From: Paenibacillus sp. JJ-223
GTDB taxonomy: Bacteria > Bacillota > Bacilli > Paenibacillales > Paenibacillaceae
Assembly: GCF_927798175.1 (NCBI RefSeq)
Contig: NZ_CAKMMP010000019.1
Location: 1-64,000, forward strand
DNA length: 64,000 bases
Direction of reading: 5' to 3'
Position numbers and translations under genes: made by a program. The notes below the pieces were generated by a model, which made no database searches, was not told where the DNA came from, and was given only the letters and a program-made list of their open reading frames with translations. This document shows positions 41,545 through 50,200 of this stretch, piece by piece. The first letter of the stretch is position 1, and each line of letters begins with the position of its first letter.

Positions 41545-41967
41545 ATGCTGAAACGGATATTGGTTGCAGTGGACGGATCGGAACATGCACGGCGGGCGCT
41601 GGAGGCAGCGGCCGATCTGGCGGAAAGCCTGAAAGAGCCTGCACGGCTCACGCTTCTTCACGTCAATCCATCGGTATCCTTGAACGAGCCGGCGCTAGGC
41701 GTCGACCTGGATGCCCGGATTGCGGACGAAGGGCGGCAGGTGGTGGATGCACTTCAAGAACGGTTATCAAAACGGTCGGTGGCATATGAAACGCTTTTGA
41801 CAGGCGGAGACCCCGTGGCTGAGATTTGCCGTGTTGCCGGCGAACAAGCATATGACTTGATCGTGATGGGAACCGGCGGCAAAAAGCGGCTTTCGGAAAT
41901 GATTATGGGCAGCGTAAGCCATGGCGTGTTGAAGCAGGCGGTTTGCCCGGTGCTTACCGTCAAATAA
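41545..41967 (+). CDS. universal stress protein, UspA family
   Basis: A 140-residue UspA domain: RILVAVDGSEHARRALEAA at the N terminus and the ATP-binding motif GTGGKKRLSEMIMGSVSHGVLKQAVCPVLTVK at the C terminus, with the G-2x-G-9x-G(S) pattern. It is cytosolic and probably nucleotide-binding. GGGAGGAG at 41529-41536 precedes the ATG. It is 18 bp after the exporter gene. Confidence 0.93.
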   Translation: MLKRILVAVDGSEHARRALEAAADLAESLKEPARLTLLHVNPSVSLNEPALGVDLDARIADEGRQVVDALQERLSKRSVAYETLLTGGDPVAEICRVAGEQAYDLIVMGTGGKKRLSEMIMGSVSHGVLKQAVCPVLTVK

Positions 41968-42046
41968 GGTGGACTGAGTCTATATCGATCATGTAGTGTA
42001 TAAATGGATGAGAATCGAGATGTGAATGCAGTGGGAGGGAGCAGCC

Positions 42047-43471
42047 ATGAAAAAGCAACACCTTTATATTGGCGGCCAGTCCGTAGAGGCCGCAACGTAT
42101 GAACCGCTGCACGCGCCATATTCGGGCGAGCAGCTTGCGGAGGTGGCTTCCGCCACGGCAGAGGAAGCCGAGAAGGCCATTGCGGCTGCTGCGCAAGCCA
42201 GCGCCGGGATGAGGCGGATGCCTGCGCATCAGCGCTCCGCCATTCTGTACCAGCTTTCCGTCCTGCTTGCGCAGCGGAAAGAAGAAGCAGCGCGCATCAT
42301 TGCGCTGGAAGCGGCGAAGCCGATCACGGCCGCGCGGGCCGAGGTGGACCGGACCGTGGAGACGTACCGTTTTGCCGCCGAGGAAGCGAAGCGCTTAACG
42401 GGAGAAACGGTGCCGATGGATGCAGCTGCCGGCGGGGAAGGGCGCATCGGTTACACGGTGCGCCATCCGCTGGGCGTCATCGGCGCGATCACGCCGTTTA
42501 ACTTTCCGATGAACCTGGTGGCTCACAAGGTGGGCCCGGCCATTGCGGCAGGCAATGCCATCGTGCTCAAACCGGCGGAACAGACGCCGTTATCCGCGTA
42601 CTTCATTGCCGATCTGCTGAAAGAAGCCGGACTGCCTGACGGTGTGCTCAACGTCGTCAGCGGCGACGGCAAAACGATCGGCGACGTGCTTGTGTCCGAT
42701 CCAAGGGTGGCCCATATTACGTTTACGGGCAGCCCGGGGGTCGGCAAGAGCATCCGCAGCCAGGCGGGGCTGAAGCGCGTGACGCTCGAACTGGGCTCCA
42801 ATGCGGCGGTAATCGTGGACCGGGATGCCGATCTGGATAAAGTCATCCCGCGCTGCGTAACCGGTGCCTTCACCAATCAGGGCCAGGTCTGCATCTCGTT
42901 GCAGCGCATTTATGTGCACCGTGACATCGCGGAGGAATTTATCAAACGCTTTGCAGAAGTGGCTAGTCAGGTGGTTGTTGGCGATCCGCTGAACCCGGAT
43001 ACCATCGTGTCCGCGCTGATTACGTCCAAAGACGTGCGGCGGGCGCTGGGGTGGATCGATGAAGCGAAGCAGGCAGGAGCCGAGCTGATTGCGGGCGGAA
43101 CGGCCGAAGGCGGCGTTTTGCGGCCAACCGTGCTCGTCAATGTTCCGCGCGATGCCAAGGTGTCCTGCCAAGAGGTTTTTGCGCCGATCGTGATCATCAA
43201 TACGATCGATACGGTGGAGGAAGGCATTGCCCATGTGAACGATTCCGTTTACGGGCTTCAAGCCGGGGTGTTCACGAATGACATTCATACGGCGCTGCAT
43301 GCTGCCGATCATATCGAAGCCGGCGGCGTGATCATCAACGATATTCCGACATTCCGCGTAGACCACATGCCCTACGGCGGCGTGAAGCAGAGCGGCATCG
43401 GCCGCGAAGGCGTCAAATACGCGACGGAGGAAATGACCGAGCTGAAATTTGTGGTGTTTAACAAACAATAA
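42047..43471 (+). CDS. NAD(P)-dependent aldehyde dehydrogenase
   Basis: 474 residues of the aldehyde dehydrogenase superfamily: GAITPFNFPMNLVAHKVGPAIAAGN with cofactor-binding residues, LKPAEQTPLSA, the catalytic Glu in TLELGSNAAVI and the catalytic Cys in NQGQVCISLQRIYV (about residue 285). ENFKR-type C-terminal elements read PYGGVKQSGIGREGVKYA. It oxidises a short aldehyde such as lactaldehyde, succinate semialdehyde or glyceraldehyde phosphate; I cannot say which. GGGAGGGA at 42032-42039 supports ATG 42047. GC content rises noticeably in this gene. Confidence 0.92.
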   Translation: MKKQHLYIGGQSVEAATYEPLHAPYSGEQLAEVASATAEEAEKAIAAAAQASAGMRRMPAHQRSAILYQLSVLLAQRKEEAARIIALEAAKPITAARAEVDRTVETYRFAAEEAKRLTGETVPMDAAAGGEGRIGYTVRHPLGVIGAITPFNFPMNLVAHKVGPAIAAGNAIVLKPAEQTPLSAYFIADLLKEAGLPDGVLNVVSGDGKTIGDVLVSDPRVAHITFTGSPGVGKSIRSQAGLKRVTLELGSNAAVIVDRDADLDKVIPRCVTGAFTNQGQVCISLQRIYVHRDIAEEFIKRFAEVASQVVVGDPLNPDTIVSALITSKDVRRALGWIDEAKQAGAELIAGGTAEGGVLRPTVLVNVPRDAKVSCQEVFAPIVIINTIDTVEEGIAHVNDSVYGLQAGVFTNDIHTALHAADHIEAGGVIINDIPTFRVDHMPYGGVKQSGIGREGVKYATEEMTELKFVVFNKQ

Positions 43472-43556
43472 CGCGGTCTCCCTGATGAAGCGCCAGCCGG
43501 AACGGGATCTTCCCGTGCTGCATAGAGTAAGATTGGGCGAGCAAAACATGGATGTG

Positions 43557-43602
43557 CACAGCAAAGAGCACGGACCTTGGCGGGTCCGTGCTCTTTGCTG
43601 TG
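43557..43602. terminator. 20-bp perfect hairpin between converging genes
   Basis: Arms 43557-43576 and 43583-43602 are perfectly complementary over 20 bp with a 6-nt loop. No T-run follows on either side, so if it terminates transcription it does so by stem strength, or it may be an RNase III or mRNA-stability site. A smaller hairpin CGGGA-TCT-TCCCG lies at 43503-43515. Confidence 0.6.
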
Positions 43603-43668
43603 GTTCGGCAATAAACATGATCATAGCGTTATTGCAAGGAATCTTCGGTCAGGCCGTTTGCAGCCGAA

Positions 43669-44151
43669 TTACTGCAACTGTTCCGAGAGAAGCTTAACGG
43701 CTTCCTCCAGAAAGGCTCGGTCTTCGTCGTCGAACCGGTTTTTGAGCGGGCTATCGATATCGAGCACGCCGTACAGCTCCCCGTTTTTGAAGATCGGAAT
43801 CACGATCTCGCTGTTTGAGGCCGCATCACAGGCGATGTGCCCGGGGAAGGCATGAACATCCTCCACGACAACGGTCCGGCGTTCCGAAGCGGCCGTGCCG
43901 CATACGCCGCGTCCAAGCGGGATGCGGATGCATGCCGGCAGTCCTTGGAAAGGACCGAGTACAAGTTCTTTTCCATCATACAGATAGAAGCCGACCCAGT
44001 TGATGTCGGTCAAAAATACATTGAGCAGCGCCGCAGCGTTTGCCAGATTGGCAATGGCGCTAGGTTCATCGCGGATCAGTGCGCTTAACTGCCCTAGGAC
44101 GGCGGTGTGCTGCTCGCTTCGCGTTCCTTCATAAGAAACGGCTTGAAACAT
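43669..44151 (-). CDS. msrC: free methionine-(R)-sulfoxide reductase (GAF domain)
   Basis: 160 residues forming one GAF domain of the fRMsr/YtsP family: NWVGFYLYDGKELVLGPFQGLPACIRIPLGRGVCGTAA and HIACDAASNSEIVIPIF hold the three conserved Cys used for catalysis and resolution. It reduces free Met-R-sulfoxide with thioredoxin. GGGAGGGTG precedes the start on the minus strand. It diverges from the small wHTH gene. Confidence 0.93.
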   Translation of the reverse strand: MFQAVSYEGTRSEQHTAVLGQLSALIRDEPSAIANLANAAALLNVFLTDINWVGFYLYDGKELVLGPFQGLPACIRIPLGRGVCGTAASERRTVVVEDVHAFPGHIACDAASNSEIVIPIFKNGELYGVLDIDSPLKNRFDDEDRAFLEEAVKLLSEQLQ

Positions 44152-44342
44152 GATGAATCACCCTCCCGAGCAAACATGAATGGACTTTAACTCAAAGATA
44201 GTGCAGTGCCTGCCGTTAGTCAAGCGGAGGATTACGGAATGTAAGCCGGGCGGCTTGAGGTGCGTGTTTGTTTCTTTGCCATCGGAGCGGGGTAATGAAT
44301 TTGTAATCACGAAGGGCTGCAACCCGGGAAGGAGCTGGATTG

Positions 44343-44639
44343 ATGCACGCAGAAGTACAGAATTTGTTCATTCGCATCCAACTATTACATCTGGCCCAGG
44401 ATCAGAATCTGACCGTCAGCGATACGCTGCCCATGCTGGAAAAGCGGGGTTATCGCATTGCGGAGAGAGAGATCCGGCAGCAGTTGGATTATTTGACGCA
44501 GGAGAACTTCCTAACGTCTCATGGGGAACAATGGAGCTTGACGGGAGCAGGCATCGAGGAATTCAAGGAAATCTCGGCGATGCTTCACCGGGTTAACGAT
44601 GAAGTTCTGGCGAGCGGCAGCAAAGCGTCCGCGACTTGA
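44343..44639 (+). CDS. small winged-helix-like protein of unknown role
   Basis: 98 residues with a predicted winged-helix pattern: LFIRIQLLHLAQDQ, TLPMLEKRGYRIAEREIRQQLDYLTQENFLTSHGEQWSLTGAGIEEFKEI. It reads like a PadR/ArsR-size DNA-binding domain, though no family name is secure. AAGGAG at 44329-44334 lies 8 nt before ATG 44343, so it is a genuine gene. A terminator follows. Confidence 0.72.
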   Translation: MHAEVQNLFIRIQLLHLAQDQNLTVSDTLPMLEKRGYRIAEREIRQQLDYLTQENFLTSHGEQWSLTGAGIEEFKEISAMLHRVNDEVLASGSKASAT

Positions 44640-44692
44640 TGTTTATGCAGGAAAAGCAGGCAGGCCCTCATTGTAACCGTAACAGCAACAAG

Positions 44693-44719
44693 ACCGGACC
44701 GAAGGCGGGCCGGTTTTTT
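44693..44719 (+). terminator. terminator after the small winged-helix gene
   Basis: ACCGG/CCGGT arms (44693-44697, 44710-44714) with an inner CCG/CGG extension, followed by TTTTTT. Confidence 0.8.
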
Positions 44720-44822
44720 GGCATGAACGCTTCTTCTGTATGGATGGTTGCCATTCGGCCCAGGTTATGATTAGATGACTTAAGAATCTCATGGTTTGCA
44801 GAGAGGGATCGGAGTGGCTTAT

Positions 44823-45398
44823 ATGTACAGATGTAAAGGCAGAATTCCGGAGCTGGAAACCAGGCGGCTCCTTCTGCGCAAGATGCGCCGCCGGGATGCG
44901 GCCCAGATGTTTGAATGGTGGTCGGACCGCGAGGTTACCCGTTACATGAATCTTTCTCCCATGCTTGGGACAAGCGAGGCCGCGGACATGATTGCGCTTC
45001 TGAATCAGATGGCAGGCGAGGAGGAGGCCATTCGCTGGGGGATCGAACTCAAAGCGACAGGGCGCCTGATCGGCAGCTGCGGGTATAATACGTGGCAGCT
45101 TGGAGGCGCGTTCCGCGGCGAGATCGGGTACGAGCTGGGGCGCGAGCATTGGCGGCAGGGTTATATGACGGAGGCGTTCTCCGTGCTGCTGCCCTATGGA
45201 TACGAGACGATGGGCCTCAACCGGATCGAAGCACTGGTAGATCCGCGGAACGAGGCTTCCGGTCAGTTCCTTTCACATCAGGGATTCACGCGGGAAGGAC
45301 TGCTGCGGCAGTATCAGCATACGTCCACCGGGTACAAGGACATGGACATGTACTCCCTTTTGTATGATGAATGGCTTCGGAACGGAACGACAAAATAA
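44823..45398 (+). CDS. RimJ/RimL-type GNAT acetyltransferase
   Basis: 191 residues: ELETRRLLLRKMRRRDAAQMFEWW at the N terminus, IGSCGYNTWQLGGAFRGEIGYELGREHWRQGYMTEAFSVLLPYGYETMGLNRIEALVDPRNEASGQFLSHQGF in the acetyl-CoA-binding core. This is the Acetyltransf_3 group that modifies protein N termini or small amines. ATG 44823 with GGAGTGG at 44811-44817, or GTG 44814 with AGAGGG, are both possible starts. The MFS gene follows 34 bp later and may be co-transcribed. Confidence 0.9.
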   Translation: MYRCKGRIPELETRRLLLRKMRRRDAAQMFEWWSDREVTRYMNLSPMLGTSEAADMIALLNQMAGEEEAIRWGIELKATGRLIGSCGYNTWQLGGAFRGEIGYELGREHWRQGYMTEAFSVLLPYGYETMGLNRIEALVDPRNEASGQFLSHQGFTREGLLRQYQHTSTGYKDMDMYSLLYDEWLRNGTTK

Positions 45399-45432
45399 GA
45401 AAAACCAAATGTTACGAGAGAGAAGGGTTTAA

Positions 45433-46962
45433 GTGAGTGCAACCGGAGAGTTGAAACGAAGCTTCATTCTGGCGGGGTTACTGCTGGCGACGTTTTTGTC
45501 GGCCATTGAAGGCACGGTAATCGGTCCGGCGGGACCGACGATCGTTAGCGATCTTGGCAGCGTGCAGCTGCTCAGCTGGATCTTTACCGCCTATTTGCTG
45601 ACCATGGCCGTCAGTACACCGATCTTTGGCAAGATCAGTGATCTGTATGGGCGCAAGCTTGTATTTCTGATCGGCTGTACCTTGTTTTTGCTGGGATCGT
45701 TATTGTGCTGCTTATCGCAGAACATGGAACAACTGATCGCTTTTCGAGCCATTCAGGGCTTGGGGGCAGGTGCGGTAGTTCCCGTAACGTTTACGATCAT
45801 TGGTGACATTTACCGGATTGAGGAGCGGGGCAAAATTCAAGGCTGGATCAGTTCCGTTTGGGGAATATCGTCCCTGGTAGGTCCGCTTCTGGGAGGATAC
45901 TTTGTCGATAATCTGGGCTGGCAGTGGATCTTTGGCTTCAACGTGCCGTTCGGCTTGCTCGCAATGTGGTTTGTGTTCCGCTATTTGAAGGAAGAGGTAA
46001 CCCCTCGTTCCGCCAAAATTGACTATGCCGGAGCGGTTACGTTTACCGTCGGCATTACGGCTCTGCTTTTCGTGTTATCGGCAGGGGGGCAATACTACGC
46101 ATGGGAATCTCCCGTTATTGTTGGTTTGAGCGCAGTCGCCGTCATTTTCTTGATTATGTTCTTTGTCGTGGAAAAGAGGGCTGCGGCCCCGATGGTCCCT
46201 TTGCATTTGTTCCGCATTCGGGACATTCGCGTAGCCAATATTAGCGGCCTTCTGGCCAGCACGCTCATGATTGGCCTGACGAGTTATTTGCCGCTCTGGG
46301 TTCAGGGTGTCAGGGGAGGCAATGCGACCGAATCCGGCCTGCTGCTCGCCCCGATGTCGGTGGGCTGGCTGATCGGAAGCGTGATGGCCGGCCGCATGCT
46401 GTTGAAAATCGGTTCCCGGATGACCGCGTTGATCGGACTCGCAGGCATTGCGATCGGCTCCGGCGGGTTGTTTCTGGTAGGAGGAACTTCCCCGGACTAT
46501 GTGTTGTTCGTGCTGACGTTCATCTATGGGCTTGGTTTCGGATTTGCGTTCACGATCTTTACGATCATTGCGCAATCCTCGGTAGGGTACCAGGAGCGCG
46601 GATCGTCCACGGCTCTGCATACGTTCATGCGGACGTTGGGACAAACGATCGGGGCGGCGGCCTTCGGCACATGGTTGAACTACCGCATTTCCGCGTTGTC
46701 CGCCGAACAGCATCTCGCCGATTCAGGTATATCGGATAGCGATATTAACCAACTGCTTGCCCCGCATACGGAAGGAGCATTATCCGACGAGAAGTGGGCT
46801 TTGCTGCGAGGCGTGCTGGAAGGAAGCTTGCATTCGTTATTTGTCATCATGTTTGTCATTGCGCTGATCTCGTGGCTGACCGCGTTTGCCTTGCGCAAAC
46901 GGCTGGTCGTTCCGGAAGAAGGAGATTCTTCGTCAAGCGCGGCTTCCGGCCAACGTGCCTAA
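45433..46962 (+). CDS. MDR-type MFS exporter, 14 membrane helices (DHA2 family)
   Basis: 509 residues with about fourteen helices. FLSAIEGTVIGPAGPTIVSDLG is motif D1 of the DHA2 family, GKISDLYGRK motif A and SLVGPLLGGYFVDNLGWQWIFGFNVPFG motif C. It exports drugs by proton antiport. The start is GTG 45433, with AGAGAAGGG at 45417-45425 upstream. A MarR regulator converges from the other strand, a frequent partner of such pumps. Confidence 0.92.
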   Translation: MSATGELKRSFILAGLLLATFLSAIEGTVIGPAGPTIVSDLGSVQLLSWIFTAYLLTMAVSTPIFGKISDLYGRKLVFLIGCTLFLLGSLLCCLSQNMEQLIAFRAIQGLGAGAVVPVTFTIIGDIYRIEERGKIQGWISSVWGISSLVGPLLGGYFVDNLGWQWIFGFNVPFGLLAMWFVFRYLKEEVTPRSAKIDYAGAVTFTVGITALLFVLSAGGQYYAWESPVIVGLSAVAVIFLIMFFVVEKRAAAPMVPLHLFRIRDIRVANISGLLASTLMIGLTSYLPLWVQGVRGGNATESGLLLAPMSVGWLIGSVMAGRMLLKIGSRMTALIGLAGIAIGSGGLFLVGGTSPDYVLFVLTFIYGLGFGFAFTIFTIIAQSSVGYQERGSSTALHTFMRTLGQTIGAAAFGTWLNYRISALSAEQHLADSGISDSDINQLLAPHTEGALSDEKWALLRGVLEGSLHSLFVIMFVIALISWLTAFALRKRLVVPEEGDSSSSAASGQRA

Positions 46963-47076
46963 ATAAAAAGTGAACGCCTTTTGGAACTGCGTCGACGCTG
47001 TGAGCTTGACGTGTTCCGAAAGGCGCTTTAAATGTAAAACAACCGGCTCTTAGAAACAGGGAGCCGGTTGTTTTGT
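46963..47076. terminator. bidirectional terminator region
   Basis: A long imperfect stem (AACGCCTTTTGGAAC near 46972 with GTTCCGAAAGGCGCTT near 47013) is followed by a perfect hairpin AACCGGCTC (47041-47049) with GAGCCGGTT (47061-47069) and GTTTTGTTT. It serves the MFS gene (+) and the marR gene (-). Confidence 0.82.
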
Positions 47077-47544
47077 TTATTTCAAATCGTTGCCCATTGT
47101 CCGTTCCGAACTTATTGTCAGTCTTTCCAGCAGCTCCGAGAGCACCACCTTGTCTTCTTCGCTCAGTCCGCTGACTGCTCGGTTGATTTTATGGGCATAA
47201 CCCGGAAAAATATCGTCCATGATCCGATGGCCTTCTTCTGTCAGTTCCACGAAGATGATCCGTCTGTCCTGAGGGCAGTGTTTGCGATGCAAAAGTCCTT
47301 TTTGTTCCAGTTTGTCGATCACATAGGTAACGTTCCCGCTCTGCAGCAGAAGCTGTGCACCTACTTGTTGAATGGGCTGAGCCCCCTTCATGTACAATAC
47401 CTCAAGCACGCCGTACGCGGTGGGATTGAAACCATGCACTTTGCTTGTGGCTACCGTATGTTCATTCATGCTTTTGAACGTTTTGGCCAAGATGCGGTAC
47501 AGATGAAGAGAACGTTCGGTTCCGATTTCTTGTAATTCCAGCAT
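47077..47544 (-). CDS. MarR-family regulator
   Basis: 155 residues: GFNPTAYGVLEVLYMKGAQPIQQVGAQLLLQSGNVTYVIDKLEQKGLLHRKHCPQDRRIIFVELTEEGHRI is a classic MarR winged helix. ATG at 47544 follows GGCGGGA on the minus strand; the longer frame to 47616 has no ribosome site. It could control the nearby MFS exporter. The Cys in RKHCPQD, at the wing, might allow redox sensing. Confidence 0.9.
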   Translation of the reverse strand: MLELQEIGTERSLHLYRILAKTFKSMNEHTVATSKVHGFNPTAYGVLEVLYMKGAQPIQQVGAQLLLQSGNVTYVIDKLEQKGLLHRKHCPQDRRIIFVELTEEGHRIMDDIFPGYAHKINRAVSGLSEEDKVVLSELLERLTISSERTMGNDLK

Positions 47545-47886
47545 ACTGATCCCGCCTTTTCTAAAATGATTGATCCGTTGGGACGAGTACCTTATGGATG
47601 TAAAATATGATCCCAACTTTGATTGTCTTCACGTTAAACGATGGAGCCATGAATTTTATTTTAAGGGTTGGATTCGAACAAAAACATGCGATATGTCACA
47701 AGATTTGCATTTTGAGCAATTCAAATTTGAACATTTTATGGAGGGCAAGTCGACGGTGCTCGCGATTTAACAAAGGACTGAAAATGATCAAAAAGATCAA
47801 AATGATCAAAAATTCCTGCTGCAACTCAGGTACAATTAACAACGTATGATCTTCAAACTGGATTGATCAGACAGGAGTGAGGGGAA
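47545..47886. other. intergenic region with triple 9-bp repeat
   Basis: Divergent promoter region between marR (-) and the EcsA-like gene (+). It contains three exact-period units GATCAAAAA, GATCAAAAT, GATCAAAAA at 47786-47812 and the palindrome TTCAAATTTGAA near 47719. Two small frames inside lack ribosome sites and are not called. Confidence 0.55.
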
Positions 47887-48615
47887 TTGGAATATCCACT
47901 GGAAGATACAACGGCGGCGTCAGTACTGGACGTACATATTGAGGAGGCCGGTTACGCGGAAGGAAAAACGACGATCCGTAACATCCGGCTCAACGTGATG
48001 CCCGGCGAACTCGTGGGAATCATCGGGCCCAACGGGGCAGGCAAAAGCACGACCATCAAAACGATGCTTGGCTTGCTGGAGTATGCCGACTATGAGGTAA
48101 CTATTGGCGGGAACGGAAGGTATGCTTATATTCCCGAGCAGCCCGTTTTTTATGAATACATGACGTTATGGGAACACCTCGATTTGGCTGCCGCAGCTTA
48201 CGAGATGGAGGAGGAAGTGTTTACCGCCCGGGCGCAGGATTTGCTTGTTCGGTTTGGCATGGAAAAGGTCAGGGATGATCTTCCCGGCAGCTTCTCCAAG
48301 GGCATGCGCCAAAAAATGATGCTGATGCTCGGTTTTCTTGCTTCGCCGGATGTCTATATTGTGGACGAGCCATTCATCGGATTGGACCCTCGGGCAACGA
48401 AGGATTTCCTGAAACTGCTGGATGACGAACGAAACCGCGGAGCGGGCGTGTTGATGTCCACTCACGTGCTCGATACGGCCGAACGCATCTGTGACCGAAT
48501 CGTGCTCATTCATGACGGAAAATGCGCGGCGCAGGGCACATTGAGCGAGATACGGGCTGCGGCCGGATTGCCGGATGCCTCGTTATTGGATTGCTTCGAT
48601 GTGCTGACGTCTTGA
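47887..48615 (+). CDS. ecsA: EcsA-like ABC transporter ATPase
   Basis: 242 residues: Walker A GPNGAGKSTTIK, Q-loop PEQPVFYEYMTLWEHLDLAA, signature FSKGMRQKMMLMLGFLASPD, Walker B VYIVDEPFIGLDPRA and H-loop STHVLDTAERI. The GMRQKM signature and the following EcsB-like partner point to the Ecs system, which affects protein secretion, membrane proteolysis and sporulation in Bacillus. The start is TTG 47887, after GAGGGGA at 47879-47885. Confidence 0.87.
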   Translation: MEYPLEDTTAASVLDVHIEEAGYAEGKTTIRNIRLNVMPGELVGIIGPNGAGKSTTIKTMLGLLEYADYEVTIGGNGRYAYIPEQPVFYEYMTLWEHLDLAAAAYEMEEEVFTARAQDLLVRFGMEKVRDDLPGSFSKGMRQKMMLMLGFLASPDVYIVDEPFIGLDPRATKDFLKLLDDERNRGAGVLMSTHVLDTAERICDRIVLIHDGKCAAQGTLSEIRAAAGLPDASLLDCFDVLTS

Positions 48616-48633
48616 CCGGAGAGGAGAAGGTTT

Positions 48634-49881
48634 ATGGAAGGTATCGATAGATATACGCCCCTTCGTTTGTATAAACGCCGGCGCTCGGAGCATGTCAAGG
48701 AACAATGGAACAACTTGAAGCTGGTCGTGGATTGGACGGTGTGGCTGTACCTGCTGGTGCCAGGCTTGCTCTATTTCGGCGGCTGGTATTGGAGCATGTG
48801 GACGAAGCCGCTTCCCTCGTGGGCCGAATCGCTGCCATTACCTTTAATGGCGATGGGGCTGGAAGTGGTCATGCTGACGGGCGGCGTGCTGCTTTTTATG
48901 GAGGAAGCCGACATGCTGTTCCTGAAATCCCGGAGAACGTGGATGAAAACGTTAATTCGTCGAGGGTTATGCCGTTCGGGTGTGCTTCACATGATCAAAA
49001 TAGCTGTGCTATTTCTTATGACGGCGCCTCTATGGTCGCGAGCCTATGTGATGCCCATGGGCCATATCATACTGCTTGCCTTGTGGACCGGCATTGCGGC
49101 CTTCGTTCAGGCGCTTGCCTTGCATCTGATCCTGGTAAAATACGAGTCTTGGCGTCGATGGATTAGAGTACTGCCCTTAGGTGCGGCGATGGGATTCGTC
49201 TATGTGACGGCCACGCTGCGGATGCATGATCGGATGTGGGCGATCCTCCTGGGAATCCTTGGCGCAATGGCCGTACTCACGATGTTATGCCGAATCAGGC
49301 TTGAGCTGAAAAACACGTTTGAAGGAGATGTACGCGAGGACCTGAGGCGGCGGATGAAGCTGGCGGGAGTGCTGCTTAGCCAGGCTGTGACTGCGCCGAA
49401 GGCAACGCGAACCAAAACGTTCATTTTTCGCAAACCCCGCAAACTGCTGCGCAGCCGCAGCCTGTCCAGCAGAACCGCGGAAACGGCGTTTAAGGCGTAT
49501 TTTCGAAACACGGCAAACACGAGGCTGTACGTGCAGCTCGCGAGTTTATCCGTCGCTGCGGTGGCCATTCCGCCTTTTCCGGCCAACGTCATCGTTTGCG
49601 GACTGTTGATCATGATGCTGACGGTGCTGTTCCACCGATCCTGGAATATGTTTGAAACATCGGACTATATTCAGTTGTTATCCTATGACCCCTACGTGTT
49701 GAACAGAGCGGGGGACATCATGGTACGCATGTTGTTTATTCCGGTAGGCTTACTGGTCGGATATGCTTTGGGGGCCGCCTGGCTGGGATGGTGGCAAGGT
49801 TTGCTGACGGCTGCTGCTGCCATCGGGTTCGGTTTTCTTACCCTGGAGGTAGGAGGATGGGTGCGCCGTACGAGAAGTTGA
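48634..49881 (+). CDS. ecsB: EcsB-like ABC transporter membrane subunit
   Basis: A 415-residue membrane protein: a basic N terminus (RLYKRRRSEHVKEQWNNLKLVVDW), about eight helices in two clusters and a charged central loop (about residues 230-285). The pattern and placement 18 bp after EcsA fit EcsB. GGAGAGGAGAAGG at 48618-48630 gives a strong ribosome site. Confidence 0.82.
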   Translation: MEGIDRYTPLRLYKRRRSEHVKEQWNNLKLVVDWTVWLYLLVPGLLYFGGWYWSMWTKPLPSWAESLPLPLMAMGLEVVMLTGGVLLFMEEADMLFLKSRRTWMKTLIRRGLCRSGVLHMIKIAVLFLMTAPLWSRAYVMPMGHIILLALWTGIAAFVQALALHLILVKYESWRRWIRVLPLGAAMGFVYVTATLRMHDRMWAILLGILGAMAVLTMLCRIRLELKNTFEGDVREDLRRRMKLAGVLLSQAVTAPKATRTKTFIFRKPRKLLRSRSLSSRTAETAFKAYFRNTANTRLYVQLASLSVAAVAIPPFPANVIVCGLLIMMLTVLFHRSWNMFETSDYIQLLSYDPYVLNRAGDIMVRMLFIPVGLLVGYALGAAWLGWWQGLLTAAAAIGFGFLTLEVGGWVRRTRS

Positions 49882-49982
49882 TTCAGGCAGCACGTTATTT
49901 GAAAAAGGTAGCAATAATTGAACCGCAATCGTGTTCATGAAATAATTCGGAATATACCGTTTCTGATGGGAGGAGGTCCGAT

Positions 49983-50183
49983 ATGGATGCAGAGAAGGTG
50001 AGGGGAGGAGCAAGAGCAGGGGCCGGGCGAAAACGGATCGGTGAAACGCGAAAAATTTCCTTAACCTTGCCTGAAGAATGCTGGGATGAAATTGATCGTT
50101 GTTGCGGACGCGGAGACTATACGATATCCGAGGTTTTACGGTCCATCATTGAAGACCATCTCCAGCAGGCGGATTTACTTTGA
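49983..50183 (+). CDS. small ribbon-helix-helix DNA-binding protein
   Basis: 66 residues. GARAGAGRKRIGETRKISLTLPEECWDEIDRCCGR and YTISEVLRSIIEDHLQ match a CopG/RHH fold with a basic, flexible N-terminal arm. GGGAGGAGG at 49969-49977 supports the ATG. It lies 18 bp before, and probably in one operon with, the hydrolase gene. No toxin partner is evident, so I regard it as a small regulator, not an antitoxin. Confidence 0.8.
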   Translation: MDAEKVRGGARAGAGRKRIGETRKISLTLPEECWDEIDRCCGRGDYTISEVLRSIIEDHLQQADLL

Positions 50184-50200
50184 GGGGAGAGGCAGGCCCT

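Noticed and set aside
47570..47849. Two small plus-strand ORFs before ecsA
   Set aside because: No ribosome sites, unusual composition, overlapping each other within the divergent promoter region.
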